A stretch of DNA of 64,000 nucleotides, taken from positions 13,390,542 through 13,454,541 of the forward strand of contig OZ026604.1 in the NCBI GenBank assembly GCA_964020085.1, read 5' to 3'. A program made the position numbers and the translations under genes. This stretch comes from Micromussa lordhowensis (Eukaryota; Cnidaria; Anthozoa; Scleractinia; Lobophylliidae). The notes below the pieces were generated by a model that saw nothing but the letters and a program-made list of their open reading frames with translations, ran no database searches and was not told the origin of the DNA. Shown piece after piece: positions 10,566-22,219 of this stretch. How positions within the stretch are numbered: position 1 is the stretch's first letter; each line of letters begins with the position of its first letter.

Positions 10566-12845
10566 CATCTTTAGTGCAGCGCTCATAACCATAAGGATAG
10601 GTCATGAACTTAGAGGGATCGATCACTCTCTTATTGTAGACGAGTTGGTATTTCTTGGTCTGCGATATCGTCTCCAGAGCGTACTCTTTGGTGTTTCACA
10701 CAATGCCATAGGGTTTAACAACGTCGGTATGACGAAATCCCGTCCCTGAGTAATGTTGGATATCGTCCAATACATTCTGGCGTAGTACTTCATAATTGAG
10801 CTACTTGGACCCTTCGCTGTTGAGGGAGATGCCGCGCACTTTGCACACCTTCTTACCTCTCTTGGTCATGTAACCGTTATTTTTCGGGCCACCGGAGGCG
10901 AATTCCGTGATGTAATCACCTTCATCGAACTCAAATTGCCCAGATAGTCAACTAGCGGTAGGTCTGGCATGTTGAGCTTGTTCATGAACACCACGCTGTC
11001 GGTGTCGAAATAGACCACCCGCTCTTTCAACATGTCAAGGGCTTCGTAGAGGCGAAGACGGGCCCAACAGGTAGTGAAACATGCCACAAAGATGTTCAGT
11101 TTGGGCAAGACAGGATCGTCTTCTATCTCGTGTCATGTAGTGGATCTCCACAAGCTCTTTTGGGGATCGTCAAATTCCTGGTACTGTGTCTTGTTGGATC
11201 TCTGGCCAAATTTTATTTTTGGCACGGTCAAGCTTGATGCCCTCTCTTTTTTTGTAGGCGGTTAAATGTCGCTGTTGCTTGATAGGATCGTTTCCAACTT
11301 GGCTCGACCAACCGCTGGCTTCTTCCTTGATTTTAAGCCAGGTGGTTACGTACGCTTTGAACAATCCCTTTTTGGTCTGTGAACTCTTATCCACGACTTT
11401 CTCCAATTCCGGTGTACATCACGTGCCTGTTATCTGAGCTTTTGAGTGGTGTGACTGCAAATATGACTTCGCTCAAGCATGGATTTCTTCATCTTTTCGT
11501 CTACACAGGTGGCGCACAGAGAGAAGGTCACCTAGCCGTTTTGTCTGAGCGGTAACACAAGATGGTACAACTTTTCTGGGGTGAGACAATGCACTTTGCA
11601 ATGCCAAAGAGCTTGGTGATATCTGTATGTTCTGGTTGGCTCACTGTTGTCGGATGTCCTATGGGGCACTTCCCGTCAATGTTCACGTAGTGGTAGATCG
11701 ACGTGAAGTCGTAGTACTTCAGCCGTTTCCCATTGCCAACATGCATCAGCTAGGTGGTAAAGCTTAACGGTGTTGGTACGTCCACCGCAAAAGGCATCTC
11801 TGGGCTCTAAGGGGTCTACAAAGTCGAGGGTGTTTACAAAAGCTCTGATCTCCTCTCTCCTTTTTCATCCGCTTTCACTGACATTCCCATATTTTGACCA
11901 CGTTGTACCTTTTGTCTCTGAGATACTGCATTTTCTTTTGGGTGCACATTGGTACACATTCTGAAAACAGCGATCTTGGAGACGTTTGTGACACTCCGTG
12001 CGGGTGGGGTAGCAAGTTGAGCAAACCGTGCAAGAAACATAGATGGTGATGGTGATTTAGTCGTAGCCCTATATCTTGTAACGACTTTTGGGTATTCTGT
12101 ATTCGCTCTCGTTGGCTACATGTCGAATGCGATGGTATTGAACTGAGACTTCGGAAACGATGTTCTTGCCAGTGAACCATTCCAAGGCGACGGTAGAATT
12201 TTGATCTACATACGCCATCCGTACAAGGGTTCTGATCCAATGGTGTTGAGCTGCATACGGTTCTGACGCGGGTCTCGATTTCAGACGGAAGTGATCGTGA
12301 TCGATCCACGGGTTAAACTTGACCTCTTTTTCGAATAACCTCTTGAAAGTGAGGTAGCCTTGTTTGAGCAACTTGACATCCAACTCACGGTATTCCACCA
12401 ATTCGTTCTGGAAGTCAAACTCGACGTTCTTCGTTACTTTGCGTCAAGTCTTTACTCCCGCTCACCGAGATAGACTCGGACATGTAATAGTGTTTTTCTG
12501 GAGATGCTGCTCACGTAGTCTTGGTTGTCAGGGATATTGAAAGGATGCGGGAAGTACCATTTCTCAGTTCTGTCAAGCAGAAAGGTCTTGGGGAAAACAA
12601 AGAGGGGCATTTGAAAGAAGGAGAGAGAGAGAGAGAGTCGATGTGGCGGATGTGGTCAAAGGTGACTTGAAGAAGTTTAGCCCCATTACGGACCTGCTCA
12701 ACGATTCGATGCTGCTTGTGGTAGCCAACCTGTAATTTTTCCAAGCAGAGACTCAGGCTCGCCAAATTGGACGTTGTCGAGCCATTGTTAAGCTCGGGTA
12801 TGTCAGAAAGAGGTATGTGGAAATTCGCCGTTGTTGTCAAACTTG
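10566..12845 (-). pseudogene. Protein-primed DNA polymerase B (Maverick/adintovirus type), decayed
   Basis: Read on the minus strand, fragments follow the expected order of a family-B polymerase. An exonuclease-region block (FDHIRHIDSL) lies near 12,640. The palm motif A region (KYYDFTSIY followed by GKCPIGHP) lies at about 11,640-11,720. A fingers segment (WLKIKEEASGW) lies near 11,330. Motif C with the catalytic pair (YFDTDSVVF) lies near 11,010. A C-terminal block (RGKKVCKVRG, later YQLVYNKRVIDPSKF) runs at 10,600-10,860. It is cut into at least six frames by stops and frameshifts, so it is non-functional. No capsid, protease or ATPase genes flank it, so it is an orphan piece of an element and not part of the 45-54 kb cluster. 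The assignment rests on motif recognition and motif order. Confidence 0.8.
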
Positions 12846-13328
12846 AAGCCGGACTTGTCGAAGGAAGCTGTTCGTTATCTACACCACTGCTTTAACTCGT
12901 AAATTCAGAGAAAACACATTGCAGTTTTGTCGACGTGTAGATCCGGTGAAACCATTTAACGACAAGCGGATGGACAACAGAGTCCGCAAAACAAACTTAT
13001 TTACTGCAATATGCAGCACATTGAAACTACACCATGGCCGACCACACGAGCTACGTCATACGACCCTCTGATTATTAAGAGAAATTGTCCTACCGATTAC
13101 AGTAACTTAACTTATTGTTTAGCTTAGATATCTCACAAAGGTAGTCTCTTTCAAAAGCCTAATTGGCTTCCCTGTGCGTCCTTGCCAGTGACAGTGATTG
13201 TGATTATTTGTTGGTAGCTACTTTTCGTAACCGTATAATCCTATCTGCGTGAACGAACCTACTAGCAAACAAGTGAAATTTTCCTTGCTCATTATAAATT
13301 GACACTGATTGTGATTATTTGTTGGTAG
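12846..13328. other. Intron with duplicated LRR acceptor flank
   Basis: The block GATTGTGATTATTTGTTGGTAG, normally just before an LRR exon, occurs at 13,195-13,217. It is followed by only a few exon-like bases before the sequence switches to intron material (CCGTATAATCCTATCTGC) shared with about 24,995-25,015. A second, complete acceptor follows at 13,328. This is a recombination scar from cassette duplication. Confidence 0.6.
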
Positions 13329-13400
13329 TTACTTGCAAAACAACCAGTTGAAGGACTTACCTCAGGATATCTTCAGCAAGAATACTGAGCTGTGGGAACT
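13329..13400 (+). CDS. LRR exon 5
   Basis: This 72-nt phase-2 exon has acceptor TTGGTAG and donor GTGAGC. It encodes one LRR with core NNQLKDLPQDIFSKNTELWEL. The exon plus about 250 bp of its 3' intron is closely duplicated at 24,346 onward: both copies share AGATCTAGTGAGTGTGCACG and TTACTGCGTTACATGTAGA. The cassette therefore duplicated as a unit. Confidence 0.87.
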
Positions 13401-14338
13401 GTGAGCAGATTCTCATCTTACTCAGACATGATAGATGAATAAACATTAGGGAGCAGATCTAGTGAGTGTGCACGCCGAAATAAACCAGTTATAAGTTAAC
13501 AGATTACTGCGTTACATGTAGATGCTATTAGAAAGCTTCACTTTTATCTTGATAAATACTATTCTAAACGTTTTAAACGTGGAGTGTCTTGTAAACGCTC
13601 TGCCATGGACAACTCACCTAACCGAAACAAAATATATCAAATTTATCAAAACATGATAAATAACTGGCAGAAAAAAAAACAGTTGTAATTTGAGTTATCG
13701 GGGTCGATTGAATTTCCAACTTGCCATGTTAATTATTGATAGTTTACTGATTTTTCAGCACTTCAGTTTACACTACATTGCAAATAAAACGTATCGTCAC
13801 CTTTCCCATGACAATACAGTACTGTGAAATGTGGGACTCAGTTATGTTCTCAGGCAATCTCGTTCCAAGGGTCTCTCATTTTCCAGCCCCTCTCTCGCTC
13901 CGGGAGGGCGGGGAGATGAGAGATCCTGGAAACGAGGTTGGTCTTCAGGGTTGGTGTTGTGACAGCTAAAGGCACCGCATCTGGTATGACTCATAAGATC
14001 GGGAAATGACTGTCAAAGATGTGAACGGTCAGTTGCACTAATTAAAATCAAATTGCTGTAGTTTTTATCGATTAGACGACAAGAAAAGCTTATGGGATGA
14101 CATCCGTGGTGAGTTACATGAACCAGAATTCGAGTTGTCGGGGTAAATTTGATCAAGGGAAATGAAGTTAGTTCGAGTTAGCGGGGAATTCGAGTTAACG
14201 AAATTAAAATGACTGAAAAGTGGCGAAATGAGAGTATATTCGAGTAAGCGGGAGAGGTTCCAATTACTGGGGTACTACTGTCAAACATTTGTGTTTGGTA
14301 CTCGCTGAGCTGTTCGGAAAATTTTCCGTTTGTGGATT
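13401..14338. other. Intron with MITE remnants
   Basis: It starts with duplicated cassette intron. Positions 13,853-13,941 are a foldback with arms CTCGTTCCAAGGGTCTCTCA and GATGAGAGATCCTGGAAACG. Positions about 14,110-14,280 carry repeated CGAGTTAGCGGGG-type motifs and end in GGGGTACTACTG, as in pogo/Tigger-like termini. That second assignment is weak because the other end was not located. Confidence 0.4.
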
Positions 14339-14349
14339 GTTGATTCAAA

Positions 14350-14538
14350 ATGTCGCCGAAGAAACGCAATAGTTCGCGTCCATTTGCGGGTGCGAAGGAA
14401 GCACCACAGAGGAAAGAGTCAGGGGAAAAGGTTTCAAAAACATTCGATCAGAATTGGGCTGATGCGTTAGCTGCTAGCGACAAAGGTTCCTGCTTCGAGC
14501 GGGAGAAGTTGCTTGCTCTGGACGAGGAAGACGTTTGA
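14350..14538 (+). CDS. Small basic ORF, unknown
   Basis: An ATG-initiated frame of 62 residues starts MSPKKRNSSRPF, with Lys/Arg/Ser-rich then acidic composition. I recognise no domain. It lies about 200 bp upstream of an OTU-like fragment on the same strand and may be the N-terminal part of that same disrupted gene, which is inference only. It could also be chance. Confidence 0.25.
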   Translation: MSPKKRNSSRPFAGAKEAPQRKESGEKVSKTFDQNWADALAASDKGSCFEREKLLALDEEDV

Positions 14539-14743
14539 CATTCTCTAAGCATTACTTCACGAACGGTCGAAGGGTGTTGGTTTTTGTCGAGAGTCCAAGG
14601 TAAAATGTCAAAGGTCCAGGTAAAATTTAAAAAAGTTAATATTAGTAACATTTCCAATATCAAATAACTATATAAGACTAGTTCGGGCGGTCTCTGTTTT
14701 CAGCACCTTCTCTCCTTGCGCGTCTTGTGAAAGGACTTTTGAT

Positions 14744-14909
14744 AGCGTTGGAAGTCATTTTTAAACTCGGCCCTACAATGTCATGAGCGGAAAAAAGTAA
14801 AGCGTTTAGGGTACGAAGTTACCCTCAATCCGCCTGCGAACGGCGATTGCTTTTGTGCCCCGGCAGCCAAGGCTTTGGAAATTGAAACCCAGGGCCTGAA
14901 GAATGTGGT
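14744..14909 (+). pseudogene. OTU-domain gene fragment, 5' part, split by the BEL element
   Basis: The reading frame contains LGYEVTLNPPANGDCF, the region around the catalytic Asp and Cys of OTU-family cysteine proteases (deubiquitinase-like), followed by AKALEIETQGLKNVV. The frame runs into the GTGGT target site at 14,905-14,909 and is then interrupted by the retrotransposon LTR. Reading resumes beyond the 3' LTR at 21,833. No in-frame ATG lies between the upstream stop near 14,741 and the motif, so this was already a fragment, or its start lies in another exon. Confidence 0.65.
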
Positions 14910-15297
14910 TGTAGAAACCAATCCCCCGCCTAGCCCCAGCCCGCGCGGAAATATATAAAATGATCGACTTTCGCACGGGTTATGTAAATGGCAGGGACTT
15001 CGCTTCAGTTCAGAGCTAGACAATATCACGTTCTTTCGCAGTTTCTTTCGCCATATTCCCAAATCGTCAGGTAATGTCTTCTATCTTCGTTTGCCTCATA
15101 TTTCATCCTGTGTTATCCGTATTTCCTATGTTGTTTCCATCGTTGTAATTAGTTGTTCCGCTCTTAATGTATTATGTTTGTAACTTTCATCTTAGAAACC
15201 ACCGGCAACCACATGCTTAGTCACTTAAGAGTTCAAGTTGTTCACATGTTGATTAAACTTCTTAGCATCTCGAATTATTGCTGGTGCGTTGGTTATA
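14910..15297 (+). repeat. 5' LTR of BEL/Pao element (388 bp)
   Basis: The LTR starts TGTAGAAACC and ends GTTGGTTATA. By eye it matches 21,445-21,832 base for base. It contains a TATA-like ATATATAAAA at about 14,949 and CAGGTAATG, a possible splice donor, near 15,069. Its left flank, GTGGT, is repeated after the 3' LTR. Confidence 0.88.
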
Positions 15298-15318
15298 GTT
15301 TCTGACGTTAGTGGAATT

Positions 15319-18300
15319 ATGTCAATGGAAAATTCGTCGATCGGACGAGGGGACGCCGTCAGGCGTGAAAGAATGCTGTCCCTGAAGAGAAGTCGAGCTG
15401 GTCACCTTGGCTACTTAAACAGGTTGTACAAAGACGCCGAGTTATTAATGCGAAACGCTGAAAATTACCACGAGGCTTGTAAGAAGAAGGAAGATGTTGA
15501 AATCGCCTTTGCGAGATGTTTTCAAGCCTACGACGAATATTATCAATTCGCCGACGACCCCGAAGTTAAATCAGATGCGCTTAATGCTTGTCACAGCATA
15601 ATGACAGGGAAAAAGGAATTCGACGAACGTTTTGAAGAATGGTCGCGATCCGTTCAGCGTACCGCTGATGAAGCTTCAGTGGTTCCTCGCCAAGAATATT
15701 GTGATAATGCCGAATCACAGATTGTCACACGTTCTTTAGTCAGCTCAAGTAGCAGAAAGTCAAAGAGTTCAAAGACCAGTTCACGTGCAAGTGAGAGATC
15801 AAGAAAGGCTAAAGCTGAGCTGCTTCGTCGTGAAGTTGAGTTAAAGAATCTGTTAAAACGCCAGGAGATGGAACGTCAAATGGAACGTCAAATAGCCGAG
15901 ATGAAAATTCAAGAAGAGGAATTGAAGCGCCGGATTGCTTTATTGACCGCAGAAGGGGAAATGGAGAAGGCTAAGGCTGTTGATGAACTTTACGAAACTT
16001 CGGAATATTCAAAACGTGGTACTGAGGCAGAGTTGAAACCGCTTTACACGGATAAAGCGCGTAATTCCTTTCCTCCTGCGAAAGAGCCTCAGGCTGGATC
16101 GGACTTCAAGAATGGCGACTTCAAGCGAGTTGGTAGAAACTATTCTAAATCAGTGCTGAATCCAGGTGCTCAACCTTGGGACCCAGGACCCCCGCAGAAC
16201 ACCTTCGGTGCTGGAGGCCCCACTGGTTCCCAACAGTTACAAGAAATATTAACACAGCAACAAGAAGCTTTGCAGCTTATGGCGTATACAATTCGACAAG
16301 GATTTGAAATGCCGAAAAGAGAGCTTTTGACCTTCGATGGTAACCCGCTTAACTACTGGTTATTCATAAACAACTTCGAGGTCAACATCGCTAAGAGGGT
16401 ACCGGACGCCGAGACGAGACTAGCTTACCTTATTCAGCATTGTACTGGGAAGGCTAGGGAAGCCATTAAGAACTGTGCAATAATTTCCGGTTCAGACCAA
16501 GGCTACAGGAAAGCCCAAGAAATCTTGTTCCATAGATTTGGACAGAAACACATCATTGCGCACGCGCACATCACGAAGATTGTGGAAGGTCCGCAGATCA
16601 AGAATACGGATGTCACTGCTTTATCAGATCTGTCCGTTGAAATGCAGAATTGTGCGCTGACCCTCGTTCAAATGGGCTACAAGGCAGATGTGAACAGCTC
16701 GGACAACCTCGTAAAGGTGGTGAAGCGCCTCCCTGTTCATCTGCAGTCTAAATGGGCGGACAGAGCCGGCTCATTAACCTTAGCTGGAACGGAACCTACC
16801 TTCATGGATTTAGCTGGGTTCGTTGAAGAGAAAGCTTTGCTGGCAAACACTACGTACGGACGAATAGTTGGATCGACACCAGACAAAGAACTGAGCTCTA
16901 AGCCACCGACCAAGATGAGGCCATCTTCCTCGAAAGGAAATACCTTTGTGACGCAGTCCGAAGACGGTCCTCAAATGAACACAGCTCCCATCGTAATTTG
17001 TCCTTTGTGTTCTGGTCAACATAGACTGTGGAAATGTGAGCTCATGGAAGCAAAGAGCCCAGAAGAAAGAAAAAGCTTTGTTCGACAAGCAAGACTATGT
17101 GACAACTGTCTTGGAAGCGGACACGTGGCCATGGACTGTAGAAGTAAGATGAGGTGCCAAGTGAATGGATGTGGATGGAAACATCACACCATGTTGCACG
17201 TTAAGAAGCAGAGCAACAGTAATAGCGCTCCTCCTAACCATCCTGCAGTCACCTCGGAAGAGACTGGAGCGAGTACCATCAGTGGAGCCGGGGAGACTGG
17301 AACGAGTGCCGTCAGCGGGGCCGGGGATGCTGGTCGGTGTGGCGCTACAGACTCTGGCAAGAAGAATGTTTGTTTAAGAATCGTTCCAGTCGTCGTGAAA
17401 GGAAAGGGTCACCACAACTCAGTTGTGGCAAACGCGCTACTGGATCCTGGTTCGGACGTTACGTTATGTGATGTGAGTCTAATGGAGAAACTTCAAATAG
17501 TTGGCCGTCCTAAGGAATTCTCACTAACGACCGTAAATGGCGCATCCGACACTTGTAAGGGATTCGAGTTGTCTTTGTCTGTGCGAGGATTACAAATGAA
17601 AGAAGAAGTCGTGTTAGATAAGGTCTGGACTGTGGATACGTTGTGTTTACCTTGTGGTAGTCCACCAACCAAGGAAGATACCGCTAAGTGGCCTCATCTG
17701 AAAGGAATAGACTTTCCGAGAACGCAATCTGATAAAGTGTCTGTGCTTATTGGAAGCGATGTTCCTGAAGCTCATTGGGTGTGCGATCAGAGGCGTGGCA
17801 GGCGTGCTCAACCTTATGCTGTATGTACCCCACTCGGTTGGACCCTGATGGGACCATTGAACTCATGTGACAGAGATTGCTTTAGTGTGAACTTTGTTCG
17901 TCATGATGACGAGACGCTTCATCGGCAAATGGAGAGCATGTTCAGGAGTGACTTTAACGAGCCTATGATGTCCTCAAAGGTTGCAATGTCAGTTGAAGAT
18001 CGAAGAGCACTGTCGCAAATGGAAAATTCCGTGAAGCTCGTGAATGGCCACTATCAGTTGGGGTTGCCATGGAGACACAAGTCCGTAAACCTCCCGAACA
18101 ATCGTGAATTTGCATTGGGAAGACTGCGCTCATTTAAGAAGAGATTTCAGCGAGACCTACACCTCTTCAAGCAGTACAGAGACACCATTAACGGTTATGT
18201 CACCAACGGTTACGCAAGGCAAGTTCCTTGTAACGAACAGGAAGCTGTGAAGGATACACCAGTCTGGTACCTACCCCACCATCCAGTTTTCCATCCTCAA

Positions 18301-21272
18301 AAACCAGGGAAAGTGAGAGTCGTGTTTGACTGCGCAGCCAAATTTAAAGGCACGTCCCTGAATGATCAGCTTCTTCAAGGCCCGGATCTGACGAATGGGC
18401 TTTTGGGCGTTATCTTACGTTTTCGCCAAGAACCTGTTGCCATGGTTGCGGATGTGGAAGGCATGTTCCACCAGGTGCGGGTAGCCCCCGATGACTGTAA
18501 TGCGTTAAGATTCCTGTGGTGGCCAAATGATGATCTCTCCAAAGAGCCAGTTGATTACCAGATGTTAGTGCACTTGTTCGGAGCAACCTCGTCTCCAAGT
18601 TGCGCAAGTTTTTGTCTCAAGAAAACTGCCTCGGATAATCAGGGCGAATTTGATGAGGAGACCATTACCACTGTTGACCGAAACTTCTATGTAGACGACT
18701 GTCTTAAGTCTGTACCTACGACTGACAAAGCGGTACGTTTGTCTGGGGAGTTACGGGAGTTGCTGTCAAGAGGAGGATTTCGGCTTACCAAATGGATTAG
18801 TAATGACCGGAATGTGATCGCCACTGTTCCAGTAACGGAGAGAGCGCCCTCGGTGGTCAACTTGGATTTGGAGGATCTCCCTGTAGAACGTACTTTGGGA
18901 GTGCAGTGGGCCATGGAAACAGACGACTTTAACTTTCGCATCATGGATGGAGGAAAGGCTCCCACACGTAGAGGAATCTTGTCTGTTGTAAGCTCCATGT
19001 ACGACCCCCTCGGTTTCGTAGCGCCCATCATCCTGCCAGCCAAGAGTCTGTTGCAGAGCCTGTGTAAGCAGAAGTATGGCTGGGACGAGGAAATTTCTGA
19101 TGAAGATTCCATTGTATGGCAAGAATGGCTGAAGGAACTTGCATGTTTGAGAACAATATCAGTTCCCCGGTGTTTCAAGCCACCAGGATTCGGTGCAGTT
19201 GTCAACGTTCAGTTACATCATTTCTCAGATGCCTCTGAATATGGTTACGGAGCGGTATCGTACCTCCGAATTGTCGACGACAAGGGTGTTCCGCACTGTT
19301 CGTTTGTTCTTGGCAAATCTCGCGTTACTCCCCTGAAGGTAGTGTCCATACCACGTCTTGAGTTGGCAGCTGCTGTGGTCGCTGTGAAGTTGAATTGCCA
19401 GATTCGGAACGAGTTAGAGTATCCCATACATGACGTAATTTACTGGACGGATTCTACCGTAGTCCTGCAGTACATTCGCAACGAATCGAGAAGATTCCAA
19501 ACGTTTGTTGCCAACAGAATCGCGATGATACACGATGAATCCACACCACGTCAGTGGCGACACGTTGACACCTGTGTGAACCCAGCAGACATCGCGTCCA
19601 GAGGAGCGAAAGGTTCTGAACTATACAAGTTGGAGCTGTGGCTTCACGGACCAAAGTTTCTGTGGAAGGATGAGAAGCATTGGCCTGAACAACCGTCTCA
19701 GTTGCCCGATTTGCCTCAAGATGACAGTGAATGCAGAAAATGTCCTGGTCGTACGAACGTGATTGTTCGTACTAAAGTCTTGGAACCGCTGCTGTGCCGC
19801 TATTCATCCTGGGAAAGTCTTCGAAAAGCCATAGCCTGGTTAGTACGTTTTAAGGAGTATTTGGTTGGCCTCCTTAACAGGGATCCAGACAGCATTCCCA
19901 AGGGGCCCTTGACTGTTAGCGAAGTTATTAAAGCAGAGAGTGTGATCGTCAAAGCTGTTCAGCGTGATGCATTTCCAGTGGAGCTAGCTCTGGTGGGCCA
20001 AAAGGAGCCAAGGGACCAGAAGAAGTGCGTTCCACGGTCCAGTCCAATACGTAATTTGAACCCTTTCGTTGCTGATGGAATACTAAGAGTCGGAGGTCGC
20101 CTCGAGAATGCTCCTATTTCATTCCAAACGAAGCACCCTGTTATTCTTCCCAGCAAACATCACGTGACAAATTTGATCATCCAGAATTGTCATCGCCAAC
20201 AGGGGCATTGTGGACCTTCTCAAGTTCTGGCGTTCATCCGACAGAAGTTCTGGATAGTACGTGGTCTCTCGACAGTACGCAGGGTTTTGGCGAACTGCAT
20301 GAATTGTCGCAAGCAAATGCTCGTCCTGGTGAACAGATTATGGCCCCACTCCCTTCAGCACGAGTCGCTCCGACAGATCCACCATTTACCCATGTGGGTG
20401 TGGACTACTTCGGTCCCTTCTTTGTTAAGCAAGGACGCAGTCAGGTAAAACGTTACGGATGTCTGTTTACATGCTTAACTATGAGGGCGGTGCACATTGA
20501 GGTCGCCCACACATTGGAAGCAGACTCCTTCATCTGTGCGTATCAGCGTTTTGTCAGCCGCAGAGGAAAGCCTAAGGAGATATTCAGCGACAATGGCACC
20601 AATTTCACGGGCGCTGAACGAGAGCTGAGGGAAGCACTGGTGCGACTGGACCAAGCCAAAATCTATGATAGTCTAAGGTCAAACGATGTTCAGTGGTCAT
20701 TTAACCCTCCTGAGGCCAGCCATCAGGGTGGAATCTGGGAACGTATGATCCGCTCTGTACGGAAGATTTTGGGTGCCCTGTTAAAGGAGCAGCTGGTGAA
20801 CGACGAAACATTGTCAACCCTGCTGTGTGAAGTGGAAAGGATTCTAAATGACAGGCCTTTAACTTCCCTCAGTGACCACCCGGATGATCCTGAGCCGCTG
20901 ACACCGAGCAAACTCCTGCTCCTGAGACCCAATTCCTGCATCCCGCCGGATGTTTTCAAAGGTCACGACAAGTATAGCAAGCGTTGGCGCCAAGCACAAT
21001 GCCTAGCAGATTCATTTTGGAAGAGATGGATGAAAGAATATTTACCTGCACTTCAAACAAGGCAGAAATGGAGCGTCTCTCGTCGAAACTTCGCTGTTGG
21101 TGACTTGGTTCTCGTTGTCGATGATAAGACGCCGAGAGGACGCTGGCCAATGGGTTTGATTGAAGAGGTTTTTCCAGACAGCAATGGTTATGTACGCAGT
21201 GTTAAGGTGAAAACGGCCACATCTGTCTACAGACGTGACATCAGGAAGCTGTGCCTCCTTGAAGGAGTCTAG
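15319..21272 (+). CDS. BEL/Pao gag-pol polyprotein, one frame change
   Basis: The first ATG in frame is at 15,319. In order from it: a helical N-terminus; a Glu/Lys/Arg coiled coil at about residues 145-215; a DUF1759-like gag domain at about 335-490 (LTFDGNPLNYWLFI); paired CCHC-like zinc knuckles at about 560-630; an aspartic protease with LLDPGSD near 708; RT at about 990-1140 with VADVEGMFHQVRV and YVDD near 1123; RNase H at about 1300-1400 (SDASEYGYG, ELAAA, WTDS); and an HHCC integrase zinc finger at about 1605-1665. The frame then changes near 20,311-20,320, at a short A-run, and the second frame (to TAG at 21,270-21,272) carries the integrase DDE core (VDYFGPF, SDNGTNF, GGIWERM). One base would reconcile the frames. 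Given identical LTRs this is a very recent mutation or a sequencing indel. Confidence 0.92.
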
Positions 21273-21444
21273 AACCCATGAACTCTATAGACTGTGATAC
21301 GTGTTATGGCTAAGACTGCCACATTACGAACTGCGTAATCTAAAATAAGTTAATTTAGTCACATTATCGTAGGATTTTCGTAGTCTCGGAATTGGTTATT
21401 TTGTTGTTAGAATTAGCTGGTGTCAGAAGCTAATTCGGGGCCGG

Positions 21445-21832
21445 TGTAGAAACCAATCCCCCGCCTAGCCCCAGCCCGCGCGGAAATATATAAAATGATC
21501 GACTTTCGCACGGGTTATGTAAATGGCAGGGACTTCGCTTCAGTTCAGAGCTAGACAATATCACGTTCTTTCGCAGTTTCTTTCGCCATATTCCCAAATC
21601 GTCAGGTAATGTCTTCTATCTTCGTTTGCCTCATATTTCATCCTGTGTTATCCGTATTTCCTATGTTGTTTCCATCGTTGTAATTAGTTGTTCCGCTCTT
21701 AATGTATTATGTTTGTAACTTTCATCTTAGAAACCACCGGCAACCACATGCTTAGTCACTTAAGAGTTCAAGTTGTTCACATGTTGATTAAACTTCTTAG
21801 CATCTCGAATTATTGCTGGTGCGTTGGTTATA
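21445..21832 (+). repeat. 3' LTR of BEL/Pao element
   Basis: Same length as the 5' LTR with no difference seen by eye. It is preceded by a purine-rich stretch (CGGGGCCGG) and followed by the target copy GTGGT at 21,833-21,837. Confidence 0.88.
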
Positions 21833-21889
21833 GTGGTCTTTGACTTTCTGAAGAGCCACCAGTTTGACGTGTGTCAGATTTCGTAATTT
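21833..21889 (+). pseudogene. OTU-domain gene fragment, 3' part after the BEL insertion
   Basis: After the 3' LTR the sequence GTGGTCTTTGAC restores the interrupted Val-Val codons. It reads VVFDFLKSHQFDVCQIS to a TAA near 21,888. The continuation is in the expected frame once the duplicated GTGGT is counted once. This confirms the insertion point inside a coding-like sequence. Confidence 0.65.
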
Positions 21890-22215
21890 ACAGATCTTAA
21901 GCTTTTAGAAAGTATATACTTTACTGGGGTTTGCATCAAATGTCCGACCTTAAATCGGCGCCAACGAATGATGGTTATTTGGGGTATACTGATACCTCAA
22001 ATAAGCGCGGGCCCTTTGTGCCCCTCCTGTTATAGGCTCAATAGTTTGAGTAACAATAAAAGAGTGGTGAAAAAATAAAAGTGGTCCCATAATTTGGGGA
22101 AAGAAAGCCAGCCTGACAAACCAAGAAACGCGAAGTATTCGGTAAAACAGATAAATGTTTTCCTATTTTGACTTTTTTTTCATGCTGCTTTTTATAACAG
22201 TATTATCCTATCTGC
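21890..22215. other. Intron, duplicated cassette flank
   Basis: No gene. From about 22,050 the sequence (AAAAGTGGTCCCATAAT, later TATCCTATCTGC) is paralogous to 24,850-25,015, the region upstream of the LRR exon at 25,092. Confidence 0.6.
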
Positions 22216-22219
22216 TTAA

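Larger units (their letters stand above)
14910..21832 (+). mobile_element. BEL/Pao LTR retrotransposon, 6.9 kb, recent insertion
   Basis: It has two 388-bp LTRs that appear identical, a 5-bp target duplication (GTGGT at 14,905-14,909 and 21,833-21,837), and an internal gag-pol frame. The enzyme order is protease, RT, RNase H, integrase. The 5-bp duplication and the BEL-type gag and YVDD RT fit the BEL/Pao superfamily. Identical LTRs mean the insertion is young. It is inserted in the sense direction in an LRR-gene intron and interrupts an OTU-like reading frame. Confidence 0.93.

Noticed and set aside
18687..19205. Long antisense frames within the BEL pol gene
   Set aside because: They are shadows of the RT/RNase H frame on the plus strand and show no independent motifs.
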